Assembly: GCA_007694905.1 (NCBI GenBank)
Contig: REEU01000200.1
Coordinates: 1 to 64,000 of the forward strand
Direction: 5' to 3'
Length of the DNA: 64,000 nucleotides
Source: Gammaproteobacteria bacterium
GTDB taxonomy: Bacteria; Pseudomonadota; Gammaproteobacteria; Pseudomonadales; Azotimanducaceae
In this document: in pieces, positions 25,493-35,977 of the stretch
Numbering within the stretch: the stretch's first letter is position 1
How the letters are laid out: each line of letters starts with the position of its first letter
The notes under the pieces: generated by a model
What the model was told of the DNA's origin: nothing
Databases searched by the model: none
What the model saw: the letters and a program-made list of their open reading frames with translations, nothing else
Translations under genes and position numbers: made by a program

Positions 25493-26959
25493 ATGCTCAC
25501 GGACAATGGCTCTCATTACCGCGTCGCCGTTCTCGGAGCCGGCATGTCGGGCTTGTGCATGGGCATTCAATTGCGCAAACAGGGCATAGGTGACTTCGTC
25601 ATCCTCGAGAAAGCTGCCGGCATTGGTGGAACCTGGCGTGAGAACACCTACCCAGGCGTTGCCTGCGATGTTCCCTCCCACGTCTACTCCTTCTCCTTCG
25701 AGCTCAACCCGGACTGGAGCCATGCTTTCTCCGGGGGTGGGGAGATCAGGTCCTACTGCGAGCGCTGCGTCGAGACCTATGGGCTGGCCCCGCATCTGGA
25801 GTTCGGTGCAGAAATCCGGCAGCTGAATTTCGACGGCGACCGCTGGCAGATCGGCCTCGCCGATGGACGTAAGCTCAGCGCGGACGTGGTGGTGAGCGGT
25901 CTCGGCGGTCTGCACCAACCGCAACACGCCCGCATCGAGGGGCGCGCGAGCTTCAAGGGGCGCATGTTTCATACTGCAAAGTGGGACCATGGCCATGATC
26001 TCGGCGGCCGCCGCGTCGCCATCATCGGTACCGGCGCCAGCGCGGCCCAGGTGCTGCCCAGCATCGCGCCGGAGGTGGAGCAGGTCACCGTGTTTCAGCG
26101 CTCGGCAGCATGGGTGTTCCCGCGGATGGCCAAGGACATACCGCCGGAACGGCGCGCACGCTACCGGCGCTTCCCGGCGCTCATGCGCCTCCACCGCTGG
26201 TCCATCTGGCTGCTCATGGACGTCCTCGGCACACTGTCACTGCGCCGCGGCAGCTGGCTCAATCGCCGTATCGAGCGCGCTGCGCTGGAGTTTCTCGAAC
26301 GTGAGGTCCACGACCCGGAGACGCGGCGCAAGCTGACACCCGACTACACGGCCGGCTGCAAACGGCGCTGCATTTCCGACGATTACCTGGCCGCATTCAA
26401 CCGCAACAACGTCCATCTGGTGACCGATGCCATCACGCAGATCGAACCCAACGGAATCCGCGACGCCAGCGGGCAGCTGCATGAAGTGGACACGATCATC
26501 GAGGCAACCGGCTTCAAACCTTTCGACATCCACGAGTATTTGGACATTCGCGGTCGCAACGGGCGCAGCCTGCAGGAGCAGTGGCGCCACCGCGTGGAGT
26601 CGTACCGCACCGTGATGGCACCCGGCTTTCCGAACTTTTTCATGCTCCTCGGTCCCAACAGCGCCACCGGGCACACGTCTGCCCTGATCATGATCGAGGC
26701 CCAGGCCCGATTCGTCACCCGATGCATGCGCCTGTTGGCCAGGCAGGGTGCACGTCACGTCGAGCCCACGACCGATGCCACGGACCGTTTCAATGCGCGC
26801 ATCCAGCGCGACATGAAGCAAATGGTTTTCAGTGGCGGGTGCCAGTCCTGGTACACCGACGAGAACGATCACAACTTTACGCTCTGGCCCTACTCCGCAA
26901 TGCGATTCTGCGCGGAATTCCTGCGCCCGAAGCGCAGCGAGCTGAAAACCGGGAGCTGA
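25493..26959 (+). CDS. Flavin-containing monooxygenase, Baeyer-Villiger type, in operon with CYP153
   Basis: This 488-residue FAD/NADPH monooxygenase has the first Rossmann motif VLGAGMSGLCMGIQL, GIGGTWRENTYPGVACDVPS, the Baeyer-Villiger fingerprint FKGRMFHTAKWD (FxGxxxHxxxW) and the second motif IIGTGASAAQVLP. It belongs to the shorter branch of these enzymes, without an N-terminal extension. It ends 21 bases before a CYP153 gene, so the two are very likely co-transcribed. A P450-plus-ketone-monooxygenase pair could act in sequence on a cyclic or subterminal hydrocarbon, but that order is inference. ATG 25493 has a weak GAAGG upstream. Confidence 0.88.
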   Translation: MLTDNGSHYRVAVLGAGMSGLCMGIQLRKQGIGDFVILEKAAGIGGTWRENTYPGVACDVPSHVYSFSFELNPDWSHAFSGGGEIRSYCERCVETYGLAPHLEFGAEIRQLNFDGDRWQIGLADGRKLSADVVVSGLGGLHQPQHARIEGRASFKGRMFHTAKWDHGHDLGGRRVAIIGTGASAAQVLPSIAPEVEQVTVFQRSAAWVFPRMAKDIPPERRARYRRFPALMRLHRWSIWLLMDVLGTLSLRRGSWLNRRIERAALEFLEREVHDPETRRKLTPDYTAGCKRRCISDDYLAAFNRNNVHLVTDAITQIEPNGIRDASGQLHEVDTIIEATGFKPFDIHEYLDIRGRNGRSLQEQWRHRVESYRTVMAPGFPNFFMLLGPNSATGHTSALIMIEAQARFVTRCMRLLARQGARHVEPTTDATDRFNARIQRDMKQMVFSGGCQSWYTDENDHNFTLWPYSAMRFCAEFLRPKRSELKTGS

Positions 26960-26980
26960 GCGACAACGGGAGAGACCGCC

Positions 26981-28222
26981 ATGAGCGAGGCACCACAGAT
27001 CAACGATCGTATCGAGGACGTCGATGTCAGCCGCTCCGAGCTCTACGGCAATGACAGCGTCGGCAAACTGTTCGCTCGCCTGCGCCGAGAGGATCCTGTC
27101 CACTTCTGCCGGGACAGCAGCAACGGGCCGTACTGGTCCATCACCCGCTTCGATGACATCAAGTACGTGGATATCAACCACAAGCTGTTCTCATCCGAGG
27201 TGGGCGGCATCACCATCGCCGACCGCGATGCCGAGCCGGAGGTGGAGCTTGAGAACTTCATCGCGATGGACCCACCCCGCCATGACGAACAGCGCAAGAC
27301 CGTCGCGCCCTCCGTCGCGCCTACGAATCTGGCCCGTCTGGAGCCGGTGATCCGGGAGCGGGCGGCCGACATCCTCGACCATCTGCCGGTGGGTGAAACG
27401 TTCAACTGGGTTCGGCATGTGTCGGTGGAGCTGACCGCACGCATGCTGGCGACGCTGTTCGATTTTCCCTACGCGGATCGTCAAAAGCTGATCCATTGGT
27501 CGGATGTGACCACAGCGTCGCCCCAGCTCATGGGCGAAGCCGGCATGCCAGCGGCGCAGCGCGCCGAGGAACTTACCGATTGCGTGCGCACGTTTACCGA
27601 GCTGTGGCAGGAGCGCGCCGCCAGGGCGCCGGGTAACGACCTGATCTCCATGCTCGCCCACGGCGAGTCGACCCGGGACATGATGACCCGGCCGAAGGAG
27701 TTTCTCGGCAATATCCTGCTGCTGATCGTCGGCGGCAATGACACCACGCGCAATTCCATCAGCGGCGGCGTCCTGGCCCTCAATCGCTTTCCCGACCAGT
27801 ACGCGAAGCTGCGGGAGCGCCCGGACCTGATTCCCAATGCCGTGGCCGAGATGATCCGCTGGCAGACGCCTGTAATTCACATGCGTCGCACGGCGGTCGA
27901 GGACGTGGACATGCGCGGCAAGACCATCCGCGCCGGCGACAAGGTGGTCATGTGGTACCTATCGGGAAACCGTGACGAAGATGTGTTCGAGGATGCCGAC
28001 ACGCTCATCGTCGACCGTCCCAACGCCCGTGCCCACGTCGCCTTCGGCTACGGACTGCATCGGTGCATGGGCAACCGACTGGCGGAACTTCAGCTGCGTG
28101 TGCTTTGGGAGGAAATTAACGCCCGCTTCAAGCTCGTGGAGGTGGTCGGCGAGCCGGTACGGGTCCCGAACAACTTCATCCGCGGTATTGCCGACCTGCC
28201 TGTACAGGTGCATCCGCATTGA
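26981..28222 (+). CDS. Cytochrome P450 of the CYP153 type, copy 2
   Basis: This 413-residue P450 is the second CYP153-like gene. It shows NGPYWSITRFDDIKYVDINH, FIAMDPPRHDEQRKT, the I-helix motif IVGGNDTTRNSISGG and the heme loop VAFGYGLHRCMG with ligand Cys362. GGGAGAG precedes ATG 26981. It differs from the other copies in a two-residue longer segment before the I helix (DMMTRPKEFLGN against NM-PMEFLGN). It is the second gene of a two-gene operon with a flavin monooxygenase, unlike copies 1 and 3, which stand alone. Confidence 0.92.
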   Translation: MSEAPQINDRIEDVDVSRSELYGNDSVGKLFARLRREDPVHFCRDSSNGPYWSITRFDDIKYVDINHKLFSSEVGGITIADRDAEPEVELENFIAMDPPRHDEQRKTVAPSVAPTNLARLEPVIRERAADILDHLPVGETFNWVRHVSVELTARMLATLFDFPYADRQKLIHWSDVTTASPQLMGEAGMPAAQRAEELTDCVRTFTELWQERAARAPGNDLISMLAHGESTRDMMTRPKEFLGNILLLIVGGNDTTRNSISGGVLALNRFPDQYAKLRERPDLIPNAVAEMIRWQTPVIHMRRTAVEDVDMRGKTIRAGDKVVMWYLSGNRDEDVFEDADTLIVDRPNARAHVAFGYGLHRCMGNRLAELQLRVLWEEINARFKLVEVVGEPVRVPNNFIRGIADLPVQVHPH

Positions 28223-28349
28223 CGCCGACTCAGTGGAGTCTTGCATGACATCACTGGGAGCCGGCGTCGCGATCGCGGACTGGCCCAGACTGGAGCGTAG
28301 TACCTGAAAGCTCGTTACGTCCGCGCTAGCGCCCGGCTTGGACCGTGCT

Positions 28350-28369
28350 GCGCGCCATTCCTGGCGCGC
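28350..28369. terminator. Hairpin after the CYP153 operon
   Basis: GCGCGCCA-TTCC-TGGCGCGC forms a perfect 8-bp stem with a 4-base loop, about 130 bases after the CYP153 stop and between it and the convergent aldehyde dehydrogenase. There is no T run next to it, so termination would be inefficient or Rho-assisted. The remaining 290 bases of this gap show no gene. An AT-rich stretch lies at 28390-28415. Confidence 0.5.
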
Positions 28370-28514
28370 GCCCCTCTCATAGCTTCGTCAACAGCTTATT
28401 TTTTAGCTTTTGACAACCCTTTGGGTTCACGAGACGGTCGAACTTCGGGGCGGACTGCGTGCGACGCGAATCGTTCCCGACGAGTCGCGCCCACGGGTCG
28501 ACCGAAGCCGTGCG

Positions 28515-29918
28515 TCAGCGCGCCATATTGATGATCTTCAGCTGAGTGAACTCCGCCAGGCCTTCTGCACCGAGTTCGGTACCGATACCGGACTGCTTCG
28601 AGCCCCCAAACGGAATCGCCGGATTCAGGTCGGCGTGCTGATTGATCCAGATTGTGCCTGCGTCCATCTTCTTGGCCATAGCGTAAGCACGATCGAGATC
28701 CTTCGCCCACACCGACCCGCCGAGTCCGTAGGGTGATGCGTTCGCCTTTGCAACCACATCCTCGAAGTCGCTGTAACTGATCACCGGCAGCACCGGACCG
28801 AATTGCTCCTCATCCACCAGACGGGTACCGTCGGCAATGTCGCGCACGATGGTCGGACGGATGAAGTAACCCGGCTGATCAAGCACATCGCCGCCGGCGA
28901 TGATGCGGCCGTGCTGAGCAGCATCCTCGATGAGCTCTTTGACCTTCTCATACTGCATCCGGTTCTGCAGCGGACCGAGTCGTGTCCCCTGCTGCAGACC
29001 ATCGCCGACCACGGTGTCATTGGCGATGGTGGTGAGTTCATCGCAGATTTCGTCATAGATGGACTCGTGGACGTAGAGCCTCTTCATGGCGATACAGACC
29101 TGGCCACTGTTCTGGAATGCGCTCTGGAACAGCTTCGGTGCGACATCCTTGGGATCGACATCGTCGAGCACGATCCCGGCATCGTTGCCCCCGAGCTCCA
29201 GGGTGATGCGCTTGAGCAATCCCGCTGCGCCTGCCATGACCTTGCTGCCGGTCGCTGTGGAACCGGTGAAGGAGACCTTGCGCACGTCCGGGTGAGCCGT
29301 GAGCGCCGCGCCGAGATCATTGGCGTCGGTAATGACGTTCACAACGCCTGCGGGGACGACATCCCGGATCAGCTCACCGAGTCGCAGCGTCGTGAGGGGG
29401 GTGGTCGGAGCCGGTTTCACGATGAGCGTGTTGCCGGCGATGAGAGCGGGCGGCAGCTTGAACGCCATGAGGATCAGCGGGAAGTTCCACGGCACGATGG
29501 CGGCGACGACGCCGAGGGGCTTGCGATGGGCCTCGACGCGCTTGCCGTCACTGTCCTCGAGCACCTCCACCGGCAGGTCCAGGCTGGTGAAATAGCGGCA
29601 GAAAGCTGCCATGCCGTACACCTCGCCTGTGGCGTCTGGCAGGGGTTTGCCCTGCTCCTGGGTGAGCAGCTGGGCCAGCTCGTTGGCGTTCGCCTCGATG
29701 ACGTCGGCAATCGCGTTGACGACGCGCTTGCGCTCGTCGATAGATGTCTCGCCCCAGGCAGGAAATGCAGCCTTCGCGGCCGCGACTGCGGCGTTGAGCT
29801 GACCTTCTGATGCCCGGGAGCAGCGAGCCAGAACGGCCTCCGTAGCCGGGTTCAGAACATCCATGGATTGATCACCGGCAACCAGCTCTCCATTGATCAA
29901 CAGCTTGTAGTCGGACAC
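28515..29918 (-). CDS. NAD(P)-dependent aldehyde dehydrogenase, succinate-semialdehyde type
   Basis: This 467-residue aldehyde dehydrogenase has VVAAIVPWNFPLILMAFKL, the cofactor loop VSFTGSTATGSKV, the catalytic glutamate in ITLELGGNDAGIV and the catalytic cysteine in FQNSGQVCIAMKR, followed by EEQFGPVLPVISY. Its overall pattern resembles succinate-semialdehyde or lactaldehyde dehydrogenases more than fatty aldehyde enzymes, but substrate specificity cannot be read off. I prefer GTG 29918 (MSDYKLLING) with GGGAG upstream, because the 15 extra residues of the ATG-started frame are not family-like. In this context it may oxidise aldehydes formed from P450 alcohol products. Confidence 0.88.
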   Translation of the reverse strand: MSDYKLLINGELVAGDQSMDVLNPATEAVLARCSRASEGQLNAAVAAAKAAFPAWGETSIDERKRVVNAIADVIEANANELAQLLTQEQGKPLPDATGEVYGMAAFCRYFTSLDLPVEVLEDSDGKRVEAHRKPLGVVAAIVPWNFPLILMAFKLPPALIAGNTLIVKPAPTTPLTTLRLGELIRDVVPAGVVNVITDANDLGAALTAHPDVRKVSFTGSTATGSKVMAGAAGLLKRITLELGGNDAGIVLDDVDPKDVAPKLFQSAFQNSGQVCIAMKRLYVHESIYDEICDELTTIANDTVVGDGLQQGTRLGPLQNRMQYEKVKELIEDAAQHGRIIAGGDVLDQPGYFIRPTIVRDIADGTRLVDEEQFGPVLPVISYSDFEDVVAKANASPYGLGGSVWAKDLDRAYAMAKKMDAGTIWINQHADLNPAIPFGGSKQSGIGTELGAEGLAEFTQLKIINMAR

Positions 29919-30065
29919 GGTACGCGCTCCCAAGAATGAAAAACAGAGGGGGTATTGAAGCATTACGGCTCACAGAACGCACCAAAGTTGAGTTGAGCGC
30001 GCGGTCGATGGACAACACCACTCGGCCAACCTAGCCTTATCATGTCTACTGCCCGAGGAACGGCC

Positions 30066-31145
30066 ATGCAGATCTGGAACTGTGCAGGCTGCGATCACAC
30101 ATTGTATTTTGATAACGTGGCCTGTCTGCGCTGCAATGCCATGCTTGGGTTTCTGCCCGGTCGACTCGAGCTCGCGGCAATGCAGACTGCGGAGTGCGAC
30201 CTGTGGCACTGCGTCGGTGACCCGGATGGGTCTCACTACCGGCGCTGTGCCAATGGGCTTGTCCATGATGCATGCAACTGGATGGTGGCCGCGGATGATG
30301 ACGATCCGTTATGCCACGCCTGCCGCCTCAATCGCATCATCCCTGACCTCTCGGCAGGCAATAATCTGGTCCTGTGGAAGCGTCTGGAAGGTCAGAAGCG
30401 GCGATTGGTGTATGGCCTGTTGCGACTCGGGCTGCCGCTCCTGAGTAAGGCAGATGATCCCGAGCACGGTCTCGCGTTCGATTTCCTGGCGGAGGCCGAA
30501 CCTGAATTCAGGGAGGGCCCGGGAGTGGTCACCGGCCACGCCGATGGCTTGATCACGCTCAACGTCGCCGAGGCCGACCACGCGGTCAGGGAGCGTTTGC
30601 GGCAGCAAATGTCGGAACCTTACCGCACCATACTCGGCCACTTTCGCCACGAGTCCGGACACTACTACTGGGATCGCCTGGTCCGCGACAGCAACTGGCT
30701 TGATCCCGTCAGGGAATGCTTCGGCGATGACCAGCTCGACTATGGCTCGGCCCTGGATCAGCACTACGACAATGGCCCTCCGCCTGACTGGTCCGACCAT
30801 TTCGTCAGCAAATACGCGAGCAGTCATCCCTGGGAGGATTGGGCCGAGAGCTGGGCCCACCTCCTTCACATCGTCGACACTCTGGAGACCGCATGGCAGT
30901 TCGGGATGCGCGTCAGGCCCCAGGTGGAAGGCGGCGAGAGCGTCAGCTTCAGGGGCGCTAGCGACCCCTACAGGGAGGCTGATTTCGACGCCTTGATCAG
31001 CGCCTGGTTGCCGCTGACCCAGGCCTTGAACAACCTCAACCGAAGCATGGGCCAGCCGGATCTCTACCCGTTCGTGCTCGGATCTGAACCGGTGGCCAAA
31101 ATGCGGCTTGTCCACCAGATCGTCCAGGCACAGCGCGAGGATTGA
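30066..31145 (+). CDS. Putative zinc-binding metallopeptidase with N-terminal zinc ribbon
   Basis: This 359-residue protein begins with a zinc ribbon (WNCAGC and ACLRCNAMLGFLP) and a second cysteine cluster (RRCAN, DACNW, CHACRLNRI). The larger C-terminal part carries HFRHESGHYYWDRLV, an HExxH-like site with Ser-Gly between the glutamate and second histidine, and EDWAESWAHLLHIVDTL, which may supply the third ligand. This matches the family annotated as putative zinc-binding metallopeptidase, whose substrate is unknown. GAGGAA precedes ATG 30066, eight codons after the first possible start. It stands alone, convergent with the glutamate dehydrogenase gene. Confidence 0.8.
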   Translation: MQIWNCAGCDHTLYFDNVACLRCNAMLGFLPGRLELAAMQTAECDLWHCVGDPDGSHYRRCANGLVHDACNWMVAADDDDPLCHACRLNRIIPDLSAGNNLVLWKRLEGQKRRLVYGLLRLGLPLLSKADDPEHGLAFDFLAEAEPEFREGPGVVTGHADGLITLNVAEADHAVRERLRQQMSEPYRTILGHFRHESGHYYWDRLVRDSNWLDPVRECFGDDQLDYGSALDQHYDNGPPPDWSDHFVSKYASSHPWEDWAESWAHLLHIVDTLETAWQFGMRVRPQVEGGESVSFRGASDPYREADFDALISAWLPLTQALNNLNRSMGQPDLYPFVLGSEPVAKMRLVHQIVQAQRED

Positions 31146-31180
31146 TCCAGGGTCCCACACCGGGACTCGAGCGCGCTGGG

Positions 31181-34100
31181 CTACAGCGTTCGCAGCAGGT
31201 CGCCGAGCTTGCGCACAGCCATGGCGTACATGGAAAAATCGCTTTGCCCGTCCCGAAGCAGTTCAGCGACGATCTGTTCCCAGCTGCGCTCGAAAGCCGG
31301 TCGGGCATCGAGCCAGGCATCCGGATCTGGTTCGTCATCGTCCGCCAGGGCGTGACCGGCCAACATGCAGGTATGCGTCACCAGATCATCGAGGAGCGCG
31401 TCCCGCTCCATGGCTTGCCACAGGTTTTGAGGGTGAACCCGGATGAGCGCTCCGGTCACGGCAGCCTGATCCAACCGGGAAGCAAGCCGGGCATAGACTT
31501 CCGCGGTCGTCGTCACGGATCGTACTGCGCGTTCCGCCGCATCGATGATGGAGAGATCTTCTACAGCGCGGTTGGAGTGGGCAGCGATCATGACGAGATC
31601 CTTTGGTACACCCGCCGTCGTCAGCTGCTCCATGATCTCGACCTCGCCGGCATAAGCATGCAGCGACTGCAGCGTCGTGCGCATGCCGCGCAGCTCTGCA
31701 ATACGCGGTGCATAGAAAGAGACCTGTTCCCCAACTGCAAGCCGACCGCGTCGATGCCGAAGGAACCAACGGCCACCACGTCGGCCTAACCGCATCAGTT
31801 CCACCATGAGCTCCAACTGCAGGGTCATGGAGAGTTGCGTCCGCTGCGAATCGAGACGCTCGAACAGTCCTGCGATCCCGAAGACTTCACGCACGATCAG
31901 CAACGCGCGAACGACCTCTGCCGTGTCCCCGCCGATGTACTCCTGCAGGTGGGTCACGCAGGTGATGCCGAGATGATCCACCAGTTCGTTCGCCACCTGG
32001 GTCGCGACGATGTGTTCGAAAAGGTAGTGCCGGGACAGTTGACCCCGGAAGGCATGGTTGAAGGCCTCGGGAAACTGATGCTCCACGAATTGCGCCACTT
32101 CAGGATCCTGGGCGATACCGGAATCCACCAGTCGCTCCTTGATGAAGCTTTTCGCATACGAGAGCAGAACGGCCAGTTCAGGACGCGTGAAGGTGATTCC
32201 CGTACGCTGACGATCAGCCAGTTCGGTATCGGTCGGTAATTGCTCAAGGGTGCGATCGAGGCCCTGCTCTCGCTCCATACGATGGAGGAATCGCAGATAC
32301 TCGCTCAATCGGTCGGCACTGTGACGCTGGGCGATGGAGATGGCCTGGGTCTGGCGGGCATTGTTCTGCAGCACCAGATCAGCCACGGCATCGGTCATGT
32401 TCTCCAGCAGATAATTGCGCTGCTTGAGGGTCAGGTCGCCCGACGCCATGATGTCAGCCAGCAGGATCTTCAGATTGACTTCGTGGTCCGAACAGTCGAC
32501 GCCGCCCGCGTTGTCGATGAAGTCCGTATTCAGCCCGACGCCGCCCAGCGCCGCCTCGATCCGTGCCAGCTGCGTCAGACCGAGATTGCCGCCCTCCCCG
32601 ATCACCTTGCAGCAAAGCTCGGCGCCATCGATCCGCAGCCCGTCGTTCGCCTTGTCGCCAACGTCGGCATGAGACTCATTGCTCGCCTTGACGTAGGTGC
32701 CAATGCCACCGTTCCAGATCAGATCGACGGGCGCCTTCAGCAAGGCATGGATCAATTCATCAGGGGTCATGCGGTCGACCGCCAGCCCGAACCGGACGCG
32801 CATGGCTGGACTCACGGCAATGGATTTCTGCTGCCTGGGGAAGATGCCTCCGCCTGCAGAAACAAGGCGGGCGTCATAGTCGGCCCAGCTCGATCGCGGT
32901 AGCGCGAACAGCCGCTGGCGCTCGGAGAAAGACACAGCTGCATCCGGATCGGGATCGATGAAGATGTGCTGGTGATTGAAGGCCGCCACCAGCAGGATGC
33001 TTTCAGAGAGCAGCATGCCGTTGCCGAATACGTCGCCGGACATGTCTCCGATTCCGAGCGCAGTCACCGGATCGCGCTGCACATTCACGCCCCGCTCGAG
33101 AAAGTGGCGCTGCACCGACACCCACGCGCCGCGCGCTGTGATCCCCATTTTCTTGTGGTCGTAGCCTTGACTGCCGCCTGAAGCGAAGGCATCACCAAGC
33201 CAGAAATCGTATTCGGCCGCGATCCCGTTGGCGATGTCCGAAAAGGTCGCGGTGCCCTTGTCGGCGGCGACGACCAGGTAGGGATCGTCACCATCGTGAC
33301 GCCGAACACGGGGGGGCGCGACGACACGGCCCTCGATTCTGTTGTCGCTGATGTCCAGCATGCCGCGGACGAAACTCGAGTAGCAGGCGATGCCCAGCTT
33401 CTGCAGGCCGTCGCGGTCCAGGCCCTCTGTCGGCTGGCGAATGACGAAGCCACCCTTCGCGCCCTCCGGAACGATGACAGCGTTCTTGACCTGCTGTGCC
33501 TTGACCAGTCCGAGCACCTCCGTCCGATAGTCCTCCTTGCGGTCGGACCAGCGCAGACCGCCCCGTGCAATGGGTCCGGAACGCAGGTGCACGCCCTCCA
33601 CCTCAGGCGCGAACACGTAGATCTCGAACGGCAGCTCCGGCTTCGGCATGTCGGGGATGCTCGCCGAGCGCAGCTTGAAACTGAGGTGCCGCTTCGGCTG
33701 CCCCTCGGCATCGAGCTGAAAGAAATTCGTCCTCAAGGTCGCATCGATCAGATCAAGGTAGCGGCGCAGCACCCGGTCTTCGGTCAGCGACGGAATGGCG
33801 TCAAGGCCCTCGAGGATCTCGCCACGCAAGGACTCCGTATAGCTCTCCTTATCCGGATCATGCATGGCGTAGAAGTAGTCAACGAGTAGCGTCGTCAAAT
33901 CAGCATGGCGCACCAGGGTATCTGCGATGAAGTCCTGACTGAACGGAAAGCGAATCTGCTTCATGTAACGCCCGTAGGCACGCAGCATGGAGACGTCGCG
34001 CCAAGGAATCCCGGCGGCCAGCACCAGGCGATTGAGACGGTCGTTGTCGTTGTCGCCGCGCCAGGTACGGACGAAGGTCTCCTCGAATAGGTCGCCGACC

Positions 34101-35977
34101 TGGTTCAGATCGAGCTGCTGCTCGTAGCGCAGGGCGAAGTCGTAAATGGTCACCGCAAGAGGTTCCCGGCGGCCATCATCCCGGGCGATGGCATAGGGAT
34201 ACTGCTCCTGGACACGGACGCCAAGGTTCTCCAGCAACGGTAACGTATCCGAGAGCGGCAGAAATGGTCCGCAGTAGAAGACCTTCAGACGCAGCTGCTC
34301 GGGTGGATCCTCCAGGCGGCGGTACAGCCGCATGACGAGGTCTCCGGCACGTGTCAGCTTCTCCATGTGACGAATGTCGTAGACGGCCATGCGCGCGTCG
34401 AAGGCTTCACGATAGGCGGATGGAAAGGCTCTGCCATAGCGCAGCTGGAACGTGCGCATCGTGGACTCGCCCACTTCCTGAATCAGTGCGTCCCGGAGCG
34501 CGTCGTCCCAGTTCCTGGCCAGGGCACGAATGCGCTGCTCAATGCGCTGCTCATCCCAGGCCACCCTCACGTTAGGGTCGACACGAAGCATGAAGTGAGT
34601 CCGGATCAGCACCGATTCGGAGAAATAGGAGGTGAACTCCGCGTCCAGGGCCTGCAATTCTTCCGAGAGCACATCCTGAATCTGCTCCCGCAGGGCCGTG
34701 TTGTAGATCTCCCGGGGGGTATAGACGAGACAGGAAAAGAACAACCCGTAACGGTCCTGTCTCACGAACACCTGGACCTGGTTCCGCTCGTGATTACGGG
34801 TGATCCCGAGCGCGGTGTGGAACAGCTCATCGACCTCGGTCTGGAACAGTTCGTCCCGCGGATAAGTGGCCAGAACCTGCTTCAGGACTTTGCCGTCAAA
34901 GCCCGAAAGATCATACCCCGACCACTCGAGGACCTGGGCGACCCGCTGGCGCAGGATCGGGATCCGCTGCGGAAGCTCCTGGTAGACCACGGATGTGTAG
35001 AGGCCGAGGACGCCGGATTCGCCGATCACGTTGCCCTCGGTATCGAAGTGCTTGAGGGCGATGTAGTCGGGATATGCCGGCCGATGGACCCGCGACCGCG
35101 TCCCGCTCTTGGCGAATTGCAGGACCCGGGGGTCGAGCAGGTACTCCAGGGTGGAGGGCTCGAGGTCTTCGAGCAGGAGTGGCCGCGAAGGCCGGGACCG
35201 ATTGCGCGTAATGCCGAGCTCGGACCCCCCCACCTGGCGCAGTGTGCGGCCATCCGGCGCATCCACGATCTCGAAGCTGCGGGCACCGAGAAAGCAGAAA
35301 TTGTCATCGAGCAGCCAGTGCAGGAAGGCCCGGGCCTCGTCCACCTCTTCGGTTGGCTGCGGCAGCGGTGCCCGCTCCAGGGTCGCGATCATCTCCTCGA
35401 CGCGTCGACGCATCGCATCGAAATCGCCTACCGCGACGCGCACGTCCGCCAGGGTGGCCTCGAGGTCGGCGATGAATGCAGGGAACTCCGTGCGATCGAG
35501 GCGGTCGATTTCTGCATGAATGACGACCTCCTTCTGGCCGCCTTCTTCAGCCAGTTCGACGAAGCGCCCTTCGCCGTCCCGGAGCACCGGAAGCACGACG
35601 TTATGCATGCAGTGCAGGATGAGATCCTGCCGCGCCAGTGCCATCAGGAAGGAGTCGACGATGAAGGGCATGTCCGGGTGATGGATCTGGGCGATGGTGT
35701 GTCCCGACAGCCAGCCATGCTCTTCGAGTTGGGGATTAAAGACCGTGATCAGCGGCTTGCGGTCGAGGCGTCTTTCGAGGACGCTTCTGATACCGATGAT
35801 GGCGCCGTAAAGATCTTCCGGATTGCGCTCCTCGAGATCCTCGACGGCAGTCTGCGCATGGAAACGCCGGGCGAAGCTCGCCAGTTCCGCCGCCTGCTCA
35901 CCTGGCAGGTGGCGTTTGATGACGGCGTCGAGTCGGGCGAAACATTCCACCCTGCGATCGAACGTACTCGAGGTCAT
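31181..35977 (-). CDS. NAD-specific glutamate dehydrogenase, large (180 kDa) type
   Basis: This 1598-residue enzyme deaminates glutamate to 2-oxoglutarate with NAD. Its size and layout match the large NAD-GDH class found in Pseudomonas and actinobacteria: a long N-terminal regulatory region with ACT-like segments (HHPDMPFIVDSFLMAL), then the catalytic core with GPIARGGLRWSDRKEDYRTE, KNAVIVPEGAKGGFV carrying the catalytic lysine, and the dinucleotide domain with VVAADKGTATFSDIAN, GSQGYDHKKMGITARGAWVS and IGEGGNLGLTQLARIE. In known members it is used catabolically and controlled allosterically. A long open frame on the opposite strand (34367-36007) is a shadow. Confidence 0.95.
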   Translation of the reverse strand: MTSSTFDRRVECFARLDAVIKRHLPGEQAAELASFARRFHAQTAVEDLEERNPEDLYGAIIGIRSVLERRLDRKPLITVFNPQLEEHGWLSGHTIAQIHHPDMPFIVDSFLMALARQDLILHCMHNVVLPVLRDGEGRFVELAEEGGQKEVVIHAEIDRLDRTEFPAFIADLEATLADVRVAVGDFDAMRRRVEEMIATLERAPLPQPTEEVDEARAFLHWLLDDNFCFLGARSFEIVDAPDGRTLRQVGGSELGITRNRSRPSRPLLLEDLEPSTLEYLLDPRVLQFAKSGTRSRVHRPAYPDYIALKHFDTEGNVIGESGVLGLYTSVVYQELPQRIPILRQRVAQVLEWSGYDLSGFDGKVLKQVLATYPRDELFQTEVDELFHTALGITRNHERNQVQVFVRQDRYGLFFSCLVYTPREIYNTALREQIQDVLSEELQALDAEFTSYFSESVLIRTHFMLRVDPNVRVAWDEQRIEQRIRALARNWDDALRDALIQEVGESTMRTFQLRYGRAFPSAYREAFDARMAVYDIRHMEKLTRAGDLVMRLYRRLEDPPEQLRLKVFYCGPFLPLSDTLPLLENLGVRVQEQYPYAIARDDGRREPLAVTIYDFALRYEQQLDLNQVGDLFEETFVRTWRGDNDNDRLNRLVLAAGIPWRDVSMLRAYGRYMKQIRFPFSQDFIADTLVRHADLTTLLVDYFYAMHDPDKESYTESLRGEILEGLDAIPSLTEDRVLRRYLDLIDATLRTNFFQLDAEGQPKRHLSFKLRSASIPDMPKPELPFEIYVFAPEVEGVHLRSGPIARGGLRWSDRKEDYRTEVLGLVKAQQVKNAVIVPEGAKGGFVIRQPTEGLDRDGLQKLGIACYSSFVRGMLDISDNRIEGRVVAPPRVRRHDGDDPYLVVAADKGTATFSDIANGIAAEYDFWLGDAFASGGSQGYDHKKMGITARGAWVSVQRHFLERGVNVQRDPVTALGIGDMSGDVFGNGMLLSESILLVAAFNHQHIFIDPDPDAAVSFSERQRLFALPRSSWADYDARLVSAGGGIFPRQQKSIAVSPAMRVRFGLAVDRMTPDELIHALLKAPVDLIWNGGIGTYVKASNESHADVGDKANDGLRIDGAELCCKVIGEGGNLGLTQLARIEAALGGVGLNTDFIDNAGGVDCSDHEVNLKILLADIMASGDLTLKQRNYLLENMTDAVADLVLQNNARQTQAISIAQRHSADRLSEYLRFLHRMEREQGLDRTLEQLPTDTELADRQRTGITFTRPELAVLLSYAKSFIKERLVDSGIAQDPEVAQFVEHQFPEAFNHAFRGQLSRHYLFEHIVATQVANELVDHLGITCVTHLQEYIGGDTAEVVRALLIVREVFGIAGLFERLDSQRTQLSMTLQLELMVELMRLGRRGGRWFLRHRRGRLAVGEQVSFYAPRIAELRGMRTTLQSLHAYAGEVEIMEQLTTAGVPKDLVMIAAHSNRAVEDLSIIDAAERAVRSVTTTAEVYARLASRLDQAAVTGALIRVHPQNLWQAMERDALLDDLVTHTCMLAGHALADDDEPDPDAWLDARPAFERSWEQIVAELLRDGQSDFSMYAMAVRKLGDLLRTL